Assembly (NCBI GenBank): GCA_937884755.1
Contig: CAKZYJ010000176.1
Coordinates: 1 to 43,176, forward strand
Length of the DNA stretch: 43,176 nucleotides
Direction: 5' to 3'
DNA from: an uncultured Flammeovirgaceae bacterium
GTDB lineage: Bacteria; Bacteroidota; Bacteroidia; Cytophagales; Cyclobacteriaceae
Positions 35,395 through 43,176 of this stretch are shown one piece after another (position 1 is the first letter of the stretch; each line of letters opens with the position of its first letter). The translations under genes and the position numbers were made by a program. The notes beneath the pieces were generated by a model. That model was not told the origin of the DNA, ran no database searches, and saw only the letters and a program-made list of their open reading frames with translations.

Positions 35395-36129
35395 ATGAAA
35401 AATTTAACAACAATATTGAACCAACTGACTCAAAACCGCAATGCTGCTTTGTGGCTTCTCCTCTGGATGAGTCTCAGCCCATTGCTTATCAGCCCGGTAT
35501 TTTCCTACGGTGCTATCCACTATGAGACCATTTTGTCTACTTTCTCGGTTAATATCTGGATCATTATCAGCCTAATCAGTGGGGTAGCTATTGGCCTGGC
35601 CGTACTTCCATCGTCGCTGGTTGCTCTGTTAGCGGGTTATTTTCTGGGATTCGCAGCTCTGCCTGGCGTTGCGGTAGCCTACACCATTGCTTCATTGGTT
35701 GGATTTCAACTGGCTCGCTGGATGGATCACGGAGCGTTTAACCGTACCATTGCTCACTTGCCTACCAAACAAGCACTATTGGCTCGGCAAATTCAGGAGG
35801 GAGTAGTGACTAACCAATTAGGTATAACCACACTATCCCGCCTTTCGCCGATAATGCCATTTACCATGATGAATGTGGTGCTTCCTCTCGCGGGAGTGTC
35901 TATGCGAAACTACTTGCTCGGAGGCTTTTTAGGCACGCTACCTCGCATTCTTCTCTTGGTTTGGTTAGGTAGCGAGGCTCAAGAAGTTTATGCACTCATT
36001 AAGCACGATGGTGATATGACTACCCAACTTTTATTTGCCGGTATGCTATTATTGTCCATCGCTGGCACTAGCTACTACGCTAAGCGGATTTTCCATCAGC
36101 AACTAGCAAAAGTCCCCGTTAGAGTATAG
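35395..36129 (+). CDS. TVP38/TMEM64 (VTT domain) membrane protein
   Basis: The 244-residue inner-membrane protein has about five or six predicted helices and the VTT/SNARE-associated (DedA-like) domain. LPSSLVALLAGYFLGFAALP is the first conserved loop-helix, with the F/Y-x-F/L-G motif. The second is LSRLSPIMPFTMMNVVLPLA, with the conserved Arg and Pro. The third is YLLGGFLGTLPRILLLVWLG. Relatives are thought to move phospholipids or undecaprenyl phosphate between leaflets, but no role for this one is shown. It is divergent from the cystathionine gene and convergent with the MOSC gene. Confidence 0.87.
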   Translation: MKNLTTILNQLTQNRNAALWLLLWMSLSPLLISPVFSYGAIHYETILSTFSVNIWIIISLISGVAIGLAVLPSSLVALLAGYFLGFAALPGVAVAYTIASLVGFQLARWMDHGAFNRTIAHLPTKQALLARQIQEGVVTNQLGITTLSRLSPIMPFTMMNVVLPLAGVSMRNYLLGGFLGTLPRILLLVWLGSEAQEVYALIKHDGDMTTQLLFAGMLLLSIAGTSYYAKRIFHQQLAKVPVRV

Positions 36130-36158
36130 ACCACTTTTAGGTTTGAACACTCAACTAT

Positions 36159-36977
36159 TTACAAAATATTCGGTTTGCGCGTTTGCACTTGAATTTCGTC
36201 TCCTTCGCGAATGATCTTTCCCGGTTCAAACAGAATACTCTGGCCGAAGAGCACTTTATTATCCTGTTTGCGATACCGCGCTAATGTGGCTAACGGTTCT
36301 TTTCCTTGCACTATGGTTTCTTGATTGATGGTCACGACCGAACAGCGAGCACAAGGTTTCTCAGCCCAGCACCTGGCATCTCCTATACTGAATTCATGCC
36401 ACTGATCTTCCTCGTAGGCCTCTCCTCCGCTAAAGACTAAATTAGGTCGAAAACGGTTCATGAGTACCGGCTCAGTCAAACGAGTATTGAGATCATCCAG
36501 CGAAGCCTGACCAATGAGTAGAGCCGGATAACTATCGGCAAAGCTCACGGGTTGCACCTTGCCGCTGATTTTACCAACTTTCGTTCGCTCACTGAAATCA
36601 GGCATGTATACCAATGAACAAGGATGATCCAGTGCTTCGCTAAACCACTCGTCAGCTTCTTCGCTCACCAGTTGAGCAGTAGTAGTATCGTCCCAAATCG
36701 GCACCAACTTGGTAGCTGTATCCGGTGGAAGTATTAACGGAATATTGAGCGGCGAGGACTCACTCGGACTATGTATCACCAAAAAATTCGCTTGAAGCGA
36801 GACCTCCAGCAAAGCCATCCGAGGAATTTCTCGTTGAGTTAAGAAACCATGTTCGTCAATGAGCATCCAACGGCGGTCGTAGGCCAATCCTCGCTGGGTA
36901 AGTTGGGCTTCCGGTAAGCGGATACCACCGAGTGATTTTATTGGGTAGATATAAATTTCCGATAGTTGTAGTGGCAT
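36159..36977 (-). CDS. MOSC domain protein (YcbX-like)
   Basis: The 272-residue protein has an N-terminal MOSC beta-barrel domain, LSEIYIYPIKSLGGIRLPEA and RGLAYDRRWMLIDEHGFLTQ. The MOSC domain itself follows, with NRFRPNLVFSGGEAYEEDQW and AEKPCARCSVVTINQET. The Cys of PCARC corresponds to the molybdenum-cofactor ligand. YcbX and the eukaryotic mARC proteins reduce N-hydroxylated compounds using molybdenum cofactor. Unlike YcbX, there is no ferredoxin domain at the C-terminus, so the electron donor must be separate. It is divergent from gpmI. Confidence 0.88.
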   Translation of the reverse strand: MPLQLSEIYIYPIKSLGGIRLPEAQLTQRGLAYDRRWMLIDEHGFLTQREIPRMALLEVSLQANFLVIHSPSESSPLNIPLILPPDTATKLVPIWDDTTTAQLVSEEADEWFSEALDHPCSLVYMPDFSERTKVGKISGKVQPVSFADSYPALLIGQASLDDLNTRLTEPVLMNRFRPNLVFSGGEAYEEDQWHEFSIGDARCWAEKPCARCSVVTINQETIVQGKEPLATLARYRKQDNKVLFGQSILFEPGKIIREGDEIQVQTRKPNIL

Positions 36978-37095
36978 ATAAAAATGGGATAAATGACTAA
37001 TTTAGCTTGGCAAACAAATTTGACAGATATAACTTCATAATCTCTCACTATTGCCCAATTTTTTAGAATATTTTTTAAATCACAAAGCGTAACCA

Positions 37096-38631
37096 ATGAA
37101 TAAGAAAGCTATTCTCATGATACTCGACGGCTGGGGCATTGCCGAAAACCCCGAAGTCTCAGCGGTAGATCAGGCCAATACTCCCTTTGTAGATTCGCTC
37201 TACGATAAGTATGCCCACAGTCAGTTACAGGCCTCCGGGAAGGCCGTAGGACTACCCGAGGGTCAAATGGGCAACTCCGAAGTAGGCCACATGAATTTGG
37301 GAGCCGGACGTGTTGTGTACCAGATGCTGGAGCGCATTAATACCGCCATTGAAGAAGGAGAACTTAAGGAGAAGCAGCCCTTGCAAGATGCTTTCAAATA
37401 CGCCAAAGAGAATGATAAGAAAGTCCACTTCATTGGGCTGGTTTCCGACGGGGGCGTACATTCCCATATCAACCACCTAAAAGGGCTGTGCTCAGCGGCG
37501 GCTGAGGCCGATTTGGAAAAAGTATTTGTCCACGCTTTTACCGATGGGCGCGATACCGACCCTAAAGCTGGAAAAGGCTACCTGGAAGGGGTAGAGAAGC
37601 ACATGGCCGAAACCATTGGCAAAGTGGCTACCGTGATTGGCCGCTACTACGCTATGGACCGCGACAAGCGCTGGGAACGTACTAAGCTGGCTTACGACGC
37701 AATGGTGTACGGAAAGGGTCGGGAAGTGGGGAGTGCCACCGAAGGCATTCAGCAATCGTACGACGATAACACCACCGATGAGTTTATCAAGCCGATTGTG
37801 GTGGTAGAGAACGGCGAGCCGGTAGCAAAAATAGAAGATGGGGACGTAGTGTTGTCCTTTAACTTCCGCACCGACCGAGCCCGACAAATTACTGTGGCAC
37901 TAACGCAAAAGGACTTTCCGGAACAGGATATGAAGATTCTGGATTTACACTACCTCACCATGACCGAATACGACGATACCTTCCAAGACGTAGATATTCT
38001 GTTCGAAAACAGAGCTATTGACCGGGTGCTAGGTGAAATTCTGGCGGAAAACGGAAAAAAGCAGATTCGGATTGCCGAAACCGAAAAGTACCCGCACGTA
38101 ACGTTCTTTTTTAATTGTGGACGAGAAGAGGAGTTTGAAGGTGAAGAGCGTATTATGTGTCCATCGCCCAAAGTAGCCACCTACGATCTGCAACCCGAAA
38201 TGAGTGCTTACGATATTCGGGACGCAATTATTCCAAAAATAAAGAGTGACGACGTAGATTTTATCTGCCTAAACTTTGCCAATCCTGACATGGTAGGCCA
38301 CACTGGCGATTTTAATGCCGCTGTAAAAGCCTGCGAAACGGTAGACGAGTGTGCCAAAGACGTGCTAACTGCTGCTCTAGAGAACGGCTACGCGGCTATT
38401 GTATTAGCCGATCATGGCAATGCCGATTGCATGAAGAATCCCGATGGCTCGCCCCATACCCAACATACCACCGTACCGGTTCCCTGCTTTATAGTAGATA
38501 ATGATTATCAAGGTAAACTAAACAACGGCAAACTAGGCGATATTGCTCCGACTATTCTGGAGATCATGGGAATTAACCAGCCGGAAGAAATGACCGGAAA
38601 ATCACTATTAGTACCCGACTATTATGTGTAA
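37096..38631 (+). CDS. gpmI: 2,3-bisphosphoglycerate-independent phosphoglycerate mutase
   Basis: The 511-residue product is the dimanganese glycolytic mutase that interconverts 3- and 2-phosphoglycerate. AILMILDGWGIAENP holds the first metal-binding Asp. GNSEVGHMNLGAGR has the catalytic Ser. FTDGRDTDPKAGKGYLE, GRYYAMDRDKRWERTKLAYD and FNFRTDRARQIT form the transferase-domain sites. The phosphatase-domain metal ligands are in NFANPDMVGHTGDFNAA, VLADHGNADCM and HTQHTTVPVP. Length and all catalytic motifs are normal. The next gene starts only 12 bases after its stop. Confidence 0.97.
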   Translation: MNKKAILMILDGWGIAENPEVSAVDQANTPFVDSLYDKYAHSQLQASGKAVGLPEGQMGNSEVGHMNLGAGRVVYQMLERINTAIEEGELKEKQPLQDAFKYAKENDKKVHFIGLVSDGGVHSHINHLKGLCSAAAEADLEKVFVHAFTDGRDTDPKAGKGYLEGVEKHMAETIGKVATVIGRYYAMDRDKRWERTKLAYDAMVYGKGREVGSATEGIQQSYDDNTTDEFIKPIVVVENGEPVAKIEDGDVVLSFNFRTDRARQITVALTQKDFPEQDMKILDLHYLTMTEYDDTFQDVDILFENRAIDRVLGEILAENGKKQIRIAETEKYPHVTFFFNCGREEEFEGEERIMCPSPKVATYDLQPEMSAYDIRDAIIPKIKSDDVDFICLNFANPDMVGHTGDFNAAVKACETVDECAKDVLTAALENGYAAIVLADHGNADCMKNPDGSPHTQHTTVPVPCFIVDNDYQGKLNNGKLGDIAPTILEIMGINQPEEMTGKSLLVPDYYV

Positions 38632-38643
38632 TTTTCTTCAGGA

Positions 38644-39933
38644 ATGGAAAAAATATCGTTTCTTCTAATTCTCGTCTTTTTTTTGACTTCTTGTGAAGAG
38701 AATAGAAAAAACGATTGGCTTAAAAATAGCCTTTCAGAGATACAATCTATTGATCCAGCGGACACAAACTATACTGACTTAGAATCTTTAAAAAAAGTAA
38801 TTGGAAATTCAAAGGTTGTACTGCTTGGCGAACAAGAACATGGAGACGGCTCAACGTATTTGGCCAAATCCCGATTAGTTAAATTGCTGCATAAGGAGAT
38901 GAGATTCAACGTTTTGGCTTTTGAAGCAGATTTTTTTGGTGTAAATAAAGCATGGGTAGACTACCAAAGAGGAAAGAAGGATTATCAAGATGTTCTTAAT
39001 CAAATGTATATCTTCTGGCCACAGAGCCAGATGTGTGAGAATTTATTTCAGACCATAGAAAAATCCCAGAATACACAAAACCCAATTATTCTGGCGGGTT
39101 TTGACAATAAACAACTTAGCAATGTTTCCCGTGAGGAATCAATTCCTTCATTGGATTCCATTATTCGCGAACACCGTATTTTGATCAGTACGCCTGACCT
39201 AGAATTTTTCAAAAGAACGCTCGAAGAGGCTATGAATAAATTTCATGACCAGGAAATTGCATCAGAAAGCCAAGATCGGTTTCTTTCAATCCTTGAAGCC
39301 CTAACCGAAGAGTTTAAAAGAAAAAATATAGACTCCTTCTGGACTCAGGAGTTAAAGAATATCCGAGGATTTATGATGCATGCATGGCATTGGTGGATTG
39401 ATCGTGAAAATGATATAGTGGATAATAATCATAGAGATCTACAAATGGCAAACAATTGCTTGTGGTTATTGAATGAGAAGTACCAAGGGGAGAAGATGAT
39501 TATTTGGGCCGCCAATGGTCATATTACAAAGACTGATACTTTATTTAAGGTTGAGGCAGAAGGGTGGAAGCCAGCCATTAGGCAGTATCCAATGGGTGAG
39601 GTGCTGTTTGATAGCTTGGGTGAGGAAATGTACTCGCTTGGTTTTACCTCCTACAAAGGAGAATCCACTTTTCTCAAATACGATTCAGTGGCTCAGGATT
39701 TCATATTTCAATCTTATCCGTTTGTACCAGCCGATAGCACTAGCTTTGAATTCGAACTAAAACAACATGGGTTTAAGTATGCATTTGTTGATTTATCGGA
39801 ACAATTTGGTCTATCAACCATGACCGACCGAAGAATAAGAGTTTGGAGGCCTGAATATGTCAAAGGAAAACTATCTGATATTTATGATGGCATATTTTAC
39901 ATACATGACATGAAACCAAATAAAAAGCTTTAA
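38644..39933 (+). CDS. Erythromycin esterase-like lipoprotein
   Basis: The 429-residue protein has a lipoprotein signal, ISFLLILVFFLTSC, so it is membrane-anchored outside the cytoplasm. The body fits the erythromycin esterase family: VVLLGEQEHGDGSTYLAK with the conserved E and H near the front, FNVLAFEADFFGVNKAW, HRDLQMANNCLWLL and MIIWAANGHITKTD with the active-site His. Known Ere enzymes open the macrolactone ring of erythromycin, but most family members in environmental bacteria have no tested activity. Resistance should not be assumed. The codons are visibly more AT-rich than those of gpmI and the GH3 gene on either side, suggesting acquisition. It starts 12 bases after gpmI, with an AGGA ribosome site. 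Confidence 0.85.
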   Translation: MEKISFLLILVFFLTSCEENRKNDWLKNSLSEIQSIDPADTNYTDLESLKKVIGNSKVVLLGEQEHGDGSTYLAKSRLVKLLHKEMRFNVLAFEADFFGVNKAWVDYQRGKKDYQDVLNQMYIFWPQSQMCENLFQTIEKSQNTQNPIILAGFDNKQLSNVSREESIPSLDSIIREHRILISTPDLEFFKRTLEEAMNKFHDQEIASESQDRFLSILEALTEEFKRKNIDSFWTQELKNIRGFMMHAWHWWIDRENDIVDNNHRDLQMANNCLWLLNEKYQGEKMIIWAANGHITKTDTLFKVEAEGWKPAIRQYPMGEVLFDSLGEEMYSLGFTSYKGESTFLKYDSVAQDFIFQSYPFVPADSTSFEFELKQHGFKYAFVDLSEQFGLSTMTDRRIRVWRPEYVKGKLSDIYDGIFYIHDMKPNKKL

Positions 39934-40023
39934 AACTGAATGAAATACACGTAATAATTATGTATGAAATTATACCTGCCTGTGGCAATGGCATGAGCTG
40001 AAGCTGCAATTCATGCATGAAAA

Positions 40024-40047
40024 GATAAAAATTGGTTAGTTTTTATC
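40024..40047. repeat. AT-rich 8-bp inverted repeat ahead of the GH3 gene
   Basis: GATAAAAA at 40024-40031 is perfectly complementary in inverse to TTTTTATC at 40040-40047, with an eight-base loop. It lies 90 bases after the esterase stop and 31 bases before the GH3 ATG. It could be a weak terminator for the esterase or an operator for the GH3 gene. Confidence 0.4.
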
Positions 40048-40078
40048 GCATCAATTAATTAATCTGAACCATCTACTA

Positions 40079-42265
40079 ATGCAACTAAAGCAACTACCTA
40101 TCACTCTCATTCTATTTGGTGTCATCAGCATCAACGGTTGGGCGCAGTCCGAGCTATTTCGTAATCCCGATTTGCCGATGGAGGATCGGATCAATGATTT
40201 GATTAGTCAGCTCACCCTGGATGAGAAAATTGCTCAACTCAACTACGATGCCCCCGCCATTGATCGGCTAAATATCCCCTCTTATAACTGGTGGAACGAA
40301 GCTTTGCACGGAATAGCCCGTAATGGGCGGGCTACCGTGTTTCCTCAAGCTATTGGGCTAGCCGCTACGTTTGACGACAGCCTACTGTTTCGGGTAGCGA
40401 CGGCTATTAGCGATGAAGCCCGGGCAAAATACGAAGCGGCTCAAGCATTAGGCAACCGAGGACGCTACACTGGACTTACCTTCTGGTCGCCCAATGTAAA
40501 CATCTACCGCGATCCGCGATGGGGTCGAGGGCAGGAAACCTACGGAGAAGATCCTTACCTGACTAGTCGCATGGGAGTAGCGTTTGTGAAGGGTTTACAG
40601 GGAGATCATCCAACCTACTTAAAAGCGGCTGCCTGTGCCAAGCATTACGTGGTACACAGTGGCCCGGAAGGAGAACGACATACATTCAACGCTACTCCAC
40701 CCCGGAAAGACTTCCACGAAACCTACCTACCTGCCTTTGAAGCTCTGGTGAAAGAGGCTGATGTAGAGATTGTGATGTGCGCCTATAATCGTACCTACGA
40801 CGAGCCTTGCTGCGGAAGCTCCTTTTTGCTTCAAGATATTCTTCGCGAACAGTGGGGATTTGATGGGCACGTTACTTCCGACTGCTGGGCCTTGGTCGAT
40901 TTTCATGAGTACCACAAGGTAACCCAAAGCCCCGAAGCTTCAGCCGCTTTGGCTTTCCGTAATGGGGTAAATGTGAACTGCGGCAGCACTTCTCCTTATT
41001 TGAAGGGCGCAATTGATCAGAACCTTATTTCGGAAGAAGAAATTGACCAAGCGCTATATCCGTTGCTACGAACCCGCTTTCGGTTAGGGCTAATGGACCC
41101 GCCGGAGCGAAATCCCTTTGCCGATATTAGCCCGAATGTGATTAATTCACCAGAGCACCAGGCACTGGCTCTTCAGGCAGCGGAGAAGTCGGTGGTACTG
41201 CTTAAGAACGACGGGGTGCTTCCTCTAAAGCGCGATCTGGAATATCTCTACGTGATTGGCCCTAACGCCACCAATGGCGATATTTTGCTAGGCAACTACA
41301 ACGGAGTCACACCTAACCTGAGTACAGTGCTAGAAGGAATTGCTGGTAAGGTAGACGCGGGTACTAAAGTAGATTATCGCCATGGCTTTTTACTGGATCG
41401 GGAAAACATTAATCCGGTAGACTGGGCTTCGGGCGATGCCAAAGAGGCTGACGCTACGGTGGTAGTGATGGGCTTATCGGGCTTGCTGGAGGGAGAAGAA
41501 GGAGAATCCCTAGCTTCACCTACCAAAAGTGACCGCTTTGATATCCGATTACCCCAAAATCAGGTAGATTTTCTGAAGAAATTGCGGCAGGACAATACCA
41601 AACCACTCATCGTAGTGCTTACGGGCGGCAGTCCGGTAGCCATGCCCGAAGTACACGAACTAGCCGATGCCGTGCTCTACGCCTGGTATCCGGGCGAGGC
41701 GGGGGGTACAGCCATTGCCAACATATTGTTTGGTGACGTATCTCCTTCGGGACGATTGCCTATTACCTTTCCACGTTCGGTAGATCAGCTTCCTCCTTAC
41801 GAAGAGTACGCAATGCCCGACCGCACCTACCGGTACATGCAGGAAGAACCGCTATATCCCTTTGGTTTCGGACTAAGTTACACTCAATTTACCTACCAAG
41901 ACCTTAAGTTAGGAACCGAAAAACTTAAGCGAGGAGATTCTTTGCAGGTTCAGGTCACCGTGAAGAATACGGGCAATGGACAGGCAGAAGAAGTAGTACA
42001 GTGTTACCTGACTGATCGGGAAGCATCGGTGCGGGCTCCGCTCTACTCCCTTAAAGAATTTCGTCGGGTATGCTTAGCCCCCGGGCAGCAAACCACTGTT
42101 ACGTTTACACTACCCTCCAAAGCCATGCAGTTGATTGATGAGGAAGGGAACGCTCAGTGGGAAAAAGGCGAATTTCAGGTTACGGTAGGCGGGGCTTCGC
42201 CCGGAGAACGTTCCGTAGCTTTAGGGGCCGCAAAACCTGTGCAAGATACTTTTGAACTACGCTAA
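40079..42265 (+). CDS. Glycoside hydrolase family 3 beta-glycosidase
   Basis: The 728-residue protein has a signal peptide, LPITLILFGVISINGWAQ, and the full GH3 plan. In the N-terminal barrel domain, TLDEKIAQLNYDAPAI and YNWWNEALHGIARNGRATVF begin the substrate site. NIYRDPRWGRGQETYGEDPY is the family signature, AACAKHYVVHSG binds sugar, and GHVTSDCWALVDF carries the nucleophile Asp. The second domain has GLSGLLEGEEGESL, the likely acid/base Glu region. A fibronectin-III-like domain ends the chain (VQVTVKNTGNGQAEEVVQCY). The WWNEALHG motif and LEGEE region resemble beta-xylosidase/arabinofuranosidase members more than classic beta-glucosidases. It would act in the periplasm on oligosaccharides. 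A WbuC-type cupin gene follows 13 bases later; no SusC/SusD pair is nearby. Confidence 0.93.
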   Translation: MQLKQLPITLILFGVISINGWAQSELFRNPDLPMEDRINDLISQLTLDEKIAQLNYDAPAIDRLNIPSYNWWNEALHGIARNGRATVFPQAIGLAATFDDSLLFRVATAISDEARAKYEAAQALGNRGRYTGLTFWSPNVNIYRDPRWGRGQETYGEDPYLTSRMGVAFVKGLQGDHPTYLKAAACAKHYVVHSGPEGERHTFNATPPRKDFHETYLPAFEALVKEADVEIVMCAYNRTYDEPCCGSSFLLQDILREQWGFDGHVTSDCWALVDFHEYHKVTQSPEASAALAFRNGVNVNCGSTSPYLKGAIDQNLISEEEIDQALYPLLRTRFRLGLMDPPERNPFADISPNVINSPEHQALALQAAEKSVVLLKNDGVLPLKRDLEYLYVIGPNATNGDILLGNYNGVTPNLSTVLEGIAGKVDAGTKVDYRHGFLLDRENINPVDWASGDAKEADATVVVMGLSGLLEGEEGESLASPTKSDRFDIRLPQNQVDFLKKLRQDNTKPLIVVLTGGSPVAMPEVHELADAVLYAWYPGEAGGTAIANILFGDVSPSGRLPITFPRSVDQLPPYEEYAMPDRTYRYMQEEPLYPFGFGLSYTQFTYQDLKLGTEKLKRGDSLQVQVTVKNTGNGQAEEVVQCYLTDREASVRAPLYSLKEFRRVCLAPGQQTTVTFTLPSKAMQLIDEEGNAQWEKGEFQVTVGGASPGERSVALGAAKPVQDTFELR

Positions 42266-42278
42266 ATAAGAATCACTG

Positions 42279-42836
42279 ATGGCTGAACTTCATCGTATCT
42301 CGCCCGCCGCTACGCTTTCTCAACACATGCATACCGCTATCATTGATCAGACACTCATTGAGCAGAAAGCCCGAGATGCTCGCGAGAGTGATCGAAAGCG
42401 GAACATTCATGTTCTCCATACTGGAGACGAGGATACCCTACAGCGCATGCTCAACGCTTTCCAGCCGGGAACCTACGTAGCACCCCACCGGCACGTAGCG
42501 GTACCTAAGGCGGAAGCGGTATTAGTTATTCAGGGCAGTCTAGGGTTTGTTCGCTTTGCTGATGATGGCACGTACCAAGCTGAAGACTTCGTCTATATGA
42601 ATCCTAAGAAAGGAGTATTTGGCGTAGACTACCGGGCGGGAGTTTGGCATACCTTCATTGCATTGGAACCGGATACCGTAGTGCTGGAAGTAAAACCCGG
42701 GCCTTACGATGCCGTTACCGATAAGGAATTTGCCAGTTGGGCTCCCAAGGAAGGTGAGATTGAAGCTGACGATTATCTAGCAACGCTAGAAGATCATTTT
42801 CGACGGCATTTTGAACTGCCCGCCCGAGTCTGGTAG
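42279..42836 (+). CDS. WbuC family cupin-fold protein
   Basis: The 185-residue product fits the WbuC cupin family. ARESDRKRNIHVLHTGDED leads into the domain. GTYVAPHRHVAVPKAEAVLV has the two His and later acidic residue of cupin motif 1, and GVWHTFIALEPDTVVLEVKP holds the motif 2 His. YDAVTDKEFASWAPKEG is the C-terminal family signature. The family was named from O-antigen loci, but its reaction is unknown; a metal-bound isomerase or epimerase-like role is only supposed. Here it is paired with a GH3 gene 13 bases upstream, away from the polysaccharide locus. Its 3' end faces the aminopeptidase gene with five bases between the stops. Confidence 0.88.
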   Translation: MAELHRISPAATLSQHMHTAIIDQTLIEQKARDARESDRKRNIHVLHTGDEDTLQRMLNAFQPGTYVAPHRHVAVPKAEAVLVIQGSLGFVRFADDGTYQAEDFVYMNPKKGVFGVDYRAGVWHTFIALEPDTVVLEVKPGPYDAVTDKEFASWAPKEGEIEADDYLATLEDHFRRHFELPARVW

Positions 42837-42841
42837 AGTAC

Positions 42842-43176
42842 TTATTCATCTCCGTCTAACGATGGTAAATCAGCACTGTTGAAGAAACTATCTTCTTTCA
42901 TGAGAGCTTCTACTTCTTCGCTTATGCGGGGAGCAGCACTCGAGAGCATTTCGTAGCCGTCTTCGGTTACTAGAAAGTCGTCTTCAATCCGCACCGGAAT
43001 ATCCCACCACTTGGGGTCGCAAGGGCTACCTTCGGGAATGTAGATACCGGGCTCAATCGTAATCACCATGTTGGTCCGCAGCGTATCGTACTCACCTTTA
43101 TCATGTACATCTAAGCCAATGTGGTGGCAGCAGCCGTGGGGGTAGTAGCGATTCCTTCCGGTTTCCGGATTTATCT
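42842..43176 (-). CDS. Aminopeptidase P (Xaa-Pro aminopeptidase), C-terminal part
   Basis: The gene enters from the right edge and ends at 42842, so only about 110 C-terminal residues are visible. The pita-bread metal ligands are present: the His in YPHGCCHHIGLDVHD, the Glu in MVITIEPGIYIP, and the Glu in IPVRIEDDFLVTEDGYEMLS. These fit M24B aminopeptidase P, which removes an N-terminal residue next to proline. The last 30 residues are acidic. The frame continues without a stop to the window edge, so an internal ATG at 43069 is not the start. Confidence 0.9.
   Translation of the reverse strand, partial: INPETGRNRYYPHGCCHHIGLDVHDKGEYDTLRTNMVITIEPGIYIPEGSPCDPKWWDIPVRIEDDFLVTEDGYEMLSSAAPRISEEVEALMKEDSFFNSADLPSLDGDE

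Noticed and set aside
37492-37887. 131-codon minus-strand open frame
   Set aside because: It is antisense to gpmI, whose catalytic motifs span the same bases; such long shadows are common in well-biased coding DNA.
38644-39933. Calling the esterase a macrolide-resistance determinant
   Set aside because: Family membership alone does not show this activity, and the lipoprotein signal differs from known resistance enzymes.
1-43176. CRISPR arrays, tRNA or rRNA genes, complete insertion sequences, phage genes
   Set aside because: Reading both strands showed no regularly spaced direct repeats, no clover-leaf tRNA sequence and no integrase, capsid or complete transposase gene.

Overview
The window looks like chromosomal DNA of a marine or soil Bacteroidetes, most likely of the order Cytophagales. 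Evidence: a GldB-type gliding lipoprotein, a PorT-like small outer-membrane barrel, a DUF4112 protein, menaquinone synthesis (menE), the Bacteroidetes forms of Wza and Wzc, many lipoproteins, and several matches to the Bacteroidetes promoter (TTG, about 20 bases, TAnnTTTG). No tRNA, rRNA, CRISPR array or complete insertion sequence was seen.

Region 1 (about 200-19,900, all minus strand) is a Wzx/Wzy-type exopolysaccharide or O-antigen locus. In transcription order it holds a WecG/TagA/CpsF glycosyltransferase, a long leader, Wza, Wzc tyrosine kinase, flippase 1, a nitroreductase-domain protein, a polysaccharide pyruvyl transferase, a GT-A transferase, a GT4, a Wzy-like polymerase, a GT-A gene broken by one in-frame ochre codon, flippase 2, three GT4 transferases and a methyltransferase. 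The WecG-type enzyme and GT-A/GT4 enzymes would build the lipid-linked repeat, a flippase would turn it over, Wzy would polymerise it, and Wzc/Wza would control length and export. No priming phosphosugar transferase and no nucleotide-sugar synthesis gene is present, so those must be elsewhere. A probable IS630-type transposase tail sits at the left edge.

Region 2 (about 20,370-26,540, minus strand) is core metabolism: an unknown acidic protein, menE overlapping nuoL by one base, a Tat-exported aminotransferase of the histidinol-phosphate type with its own promoter and terminator, and a GNAT acetyltransferase.

Region 3 (26,556-36,980, mixed strands) holds asnB, a WbuB-like GT4, gldB (tail overlapping the GT4), a beta-barrel protein, a coiled-coil unknown, DUF4112, a small lipoprotein, cystathionine gamma-synthase/lyase, a TVP38/TMEM64 membrane protein and a MOSC protein.

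Region 4 (37,096-43,176) holds gpmI, an erythromycin-esterase-like lipoprotein, a GH3 glycosidase followed by a WbuC-type cupin, and the C-terminal part of an aminopeptidase P running off the right edge.

Nothing here is clearly a new defence or mobile system. The best leads are the ochre-interrupted transferase, the nitroreductase with a long N-terminal extension beside the pyruvyl transferase, the small ORF and hairpin ahead of flippase 2, the long wza leader, and the exported PLP aminotransferase.
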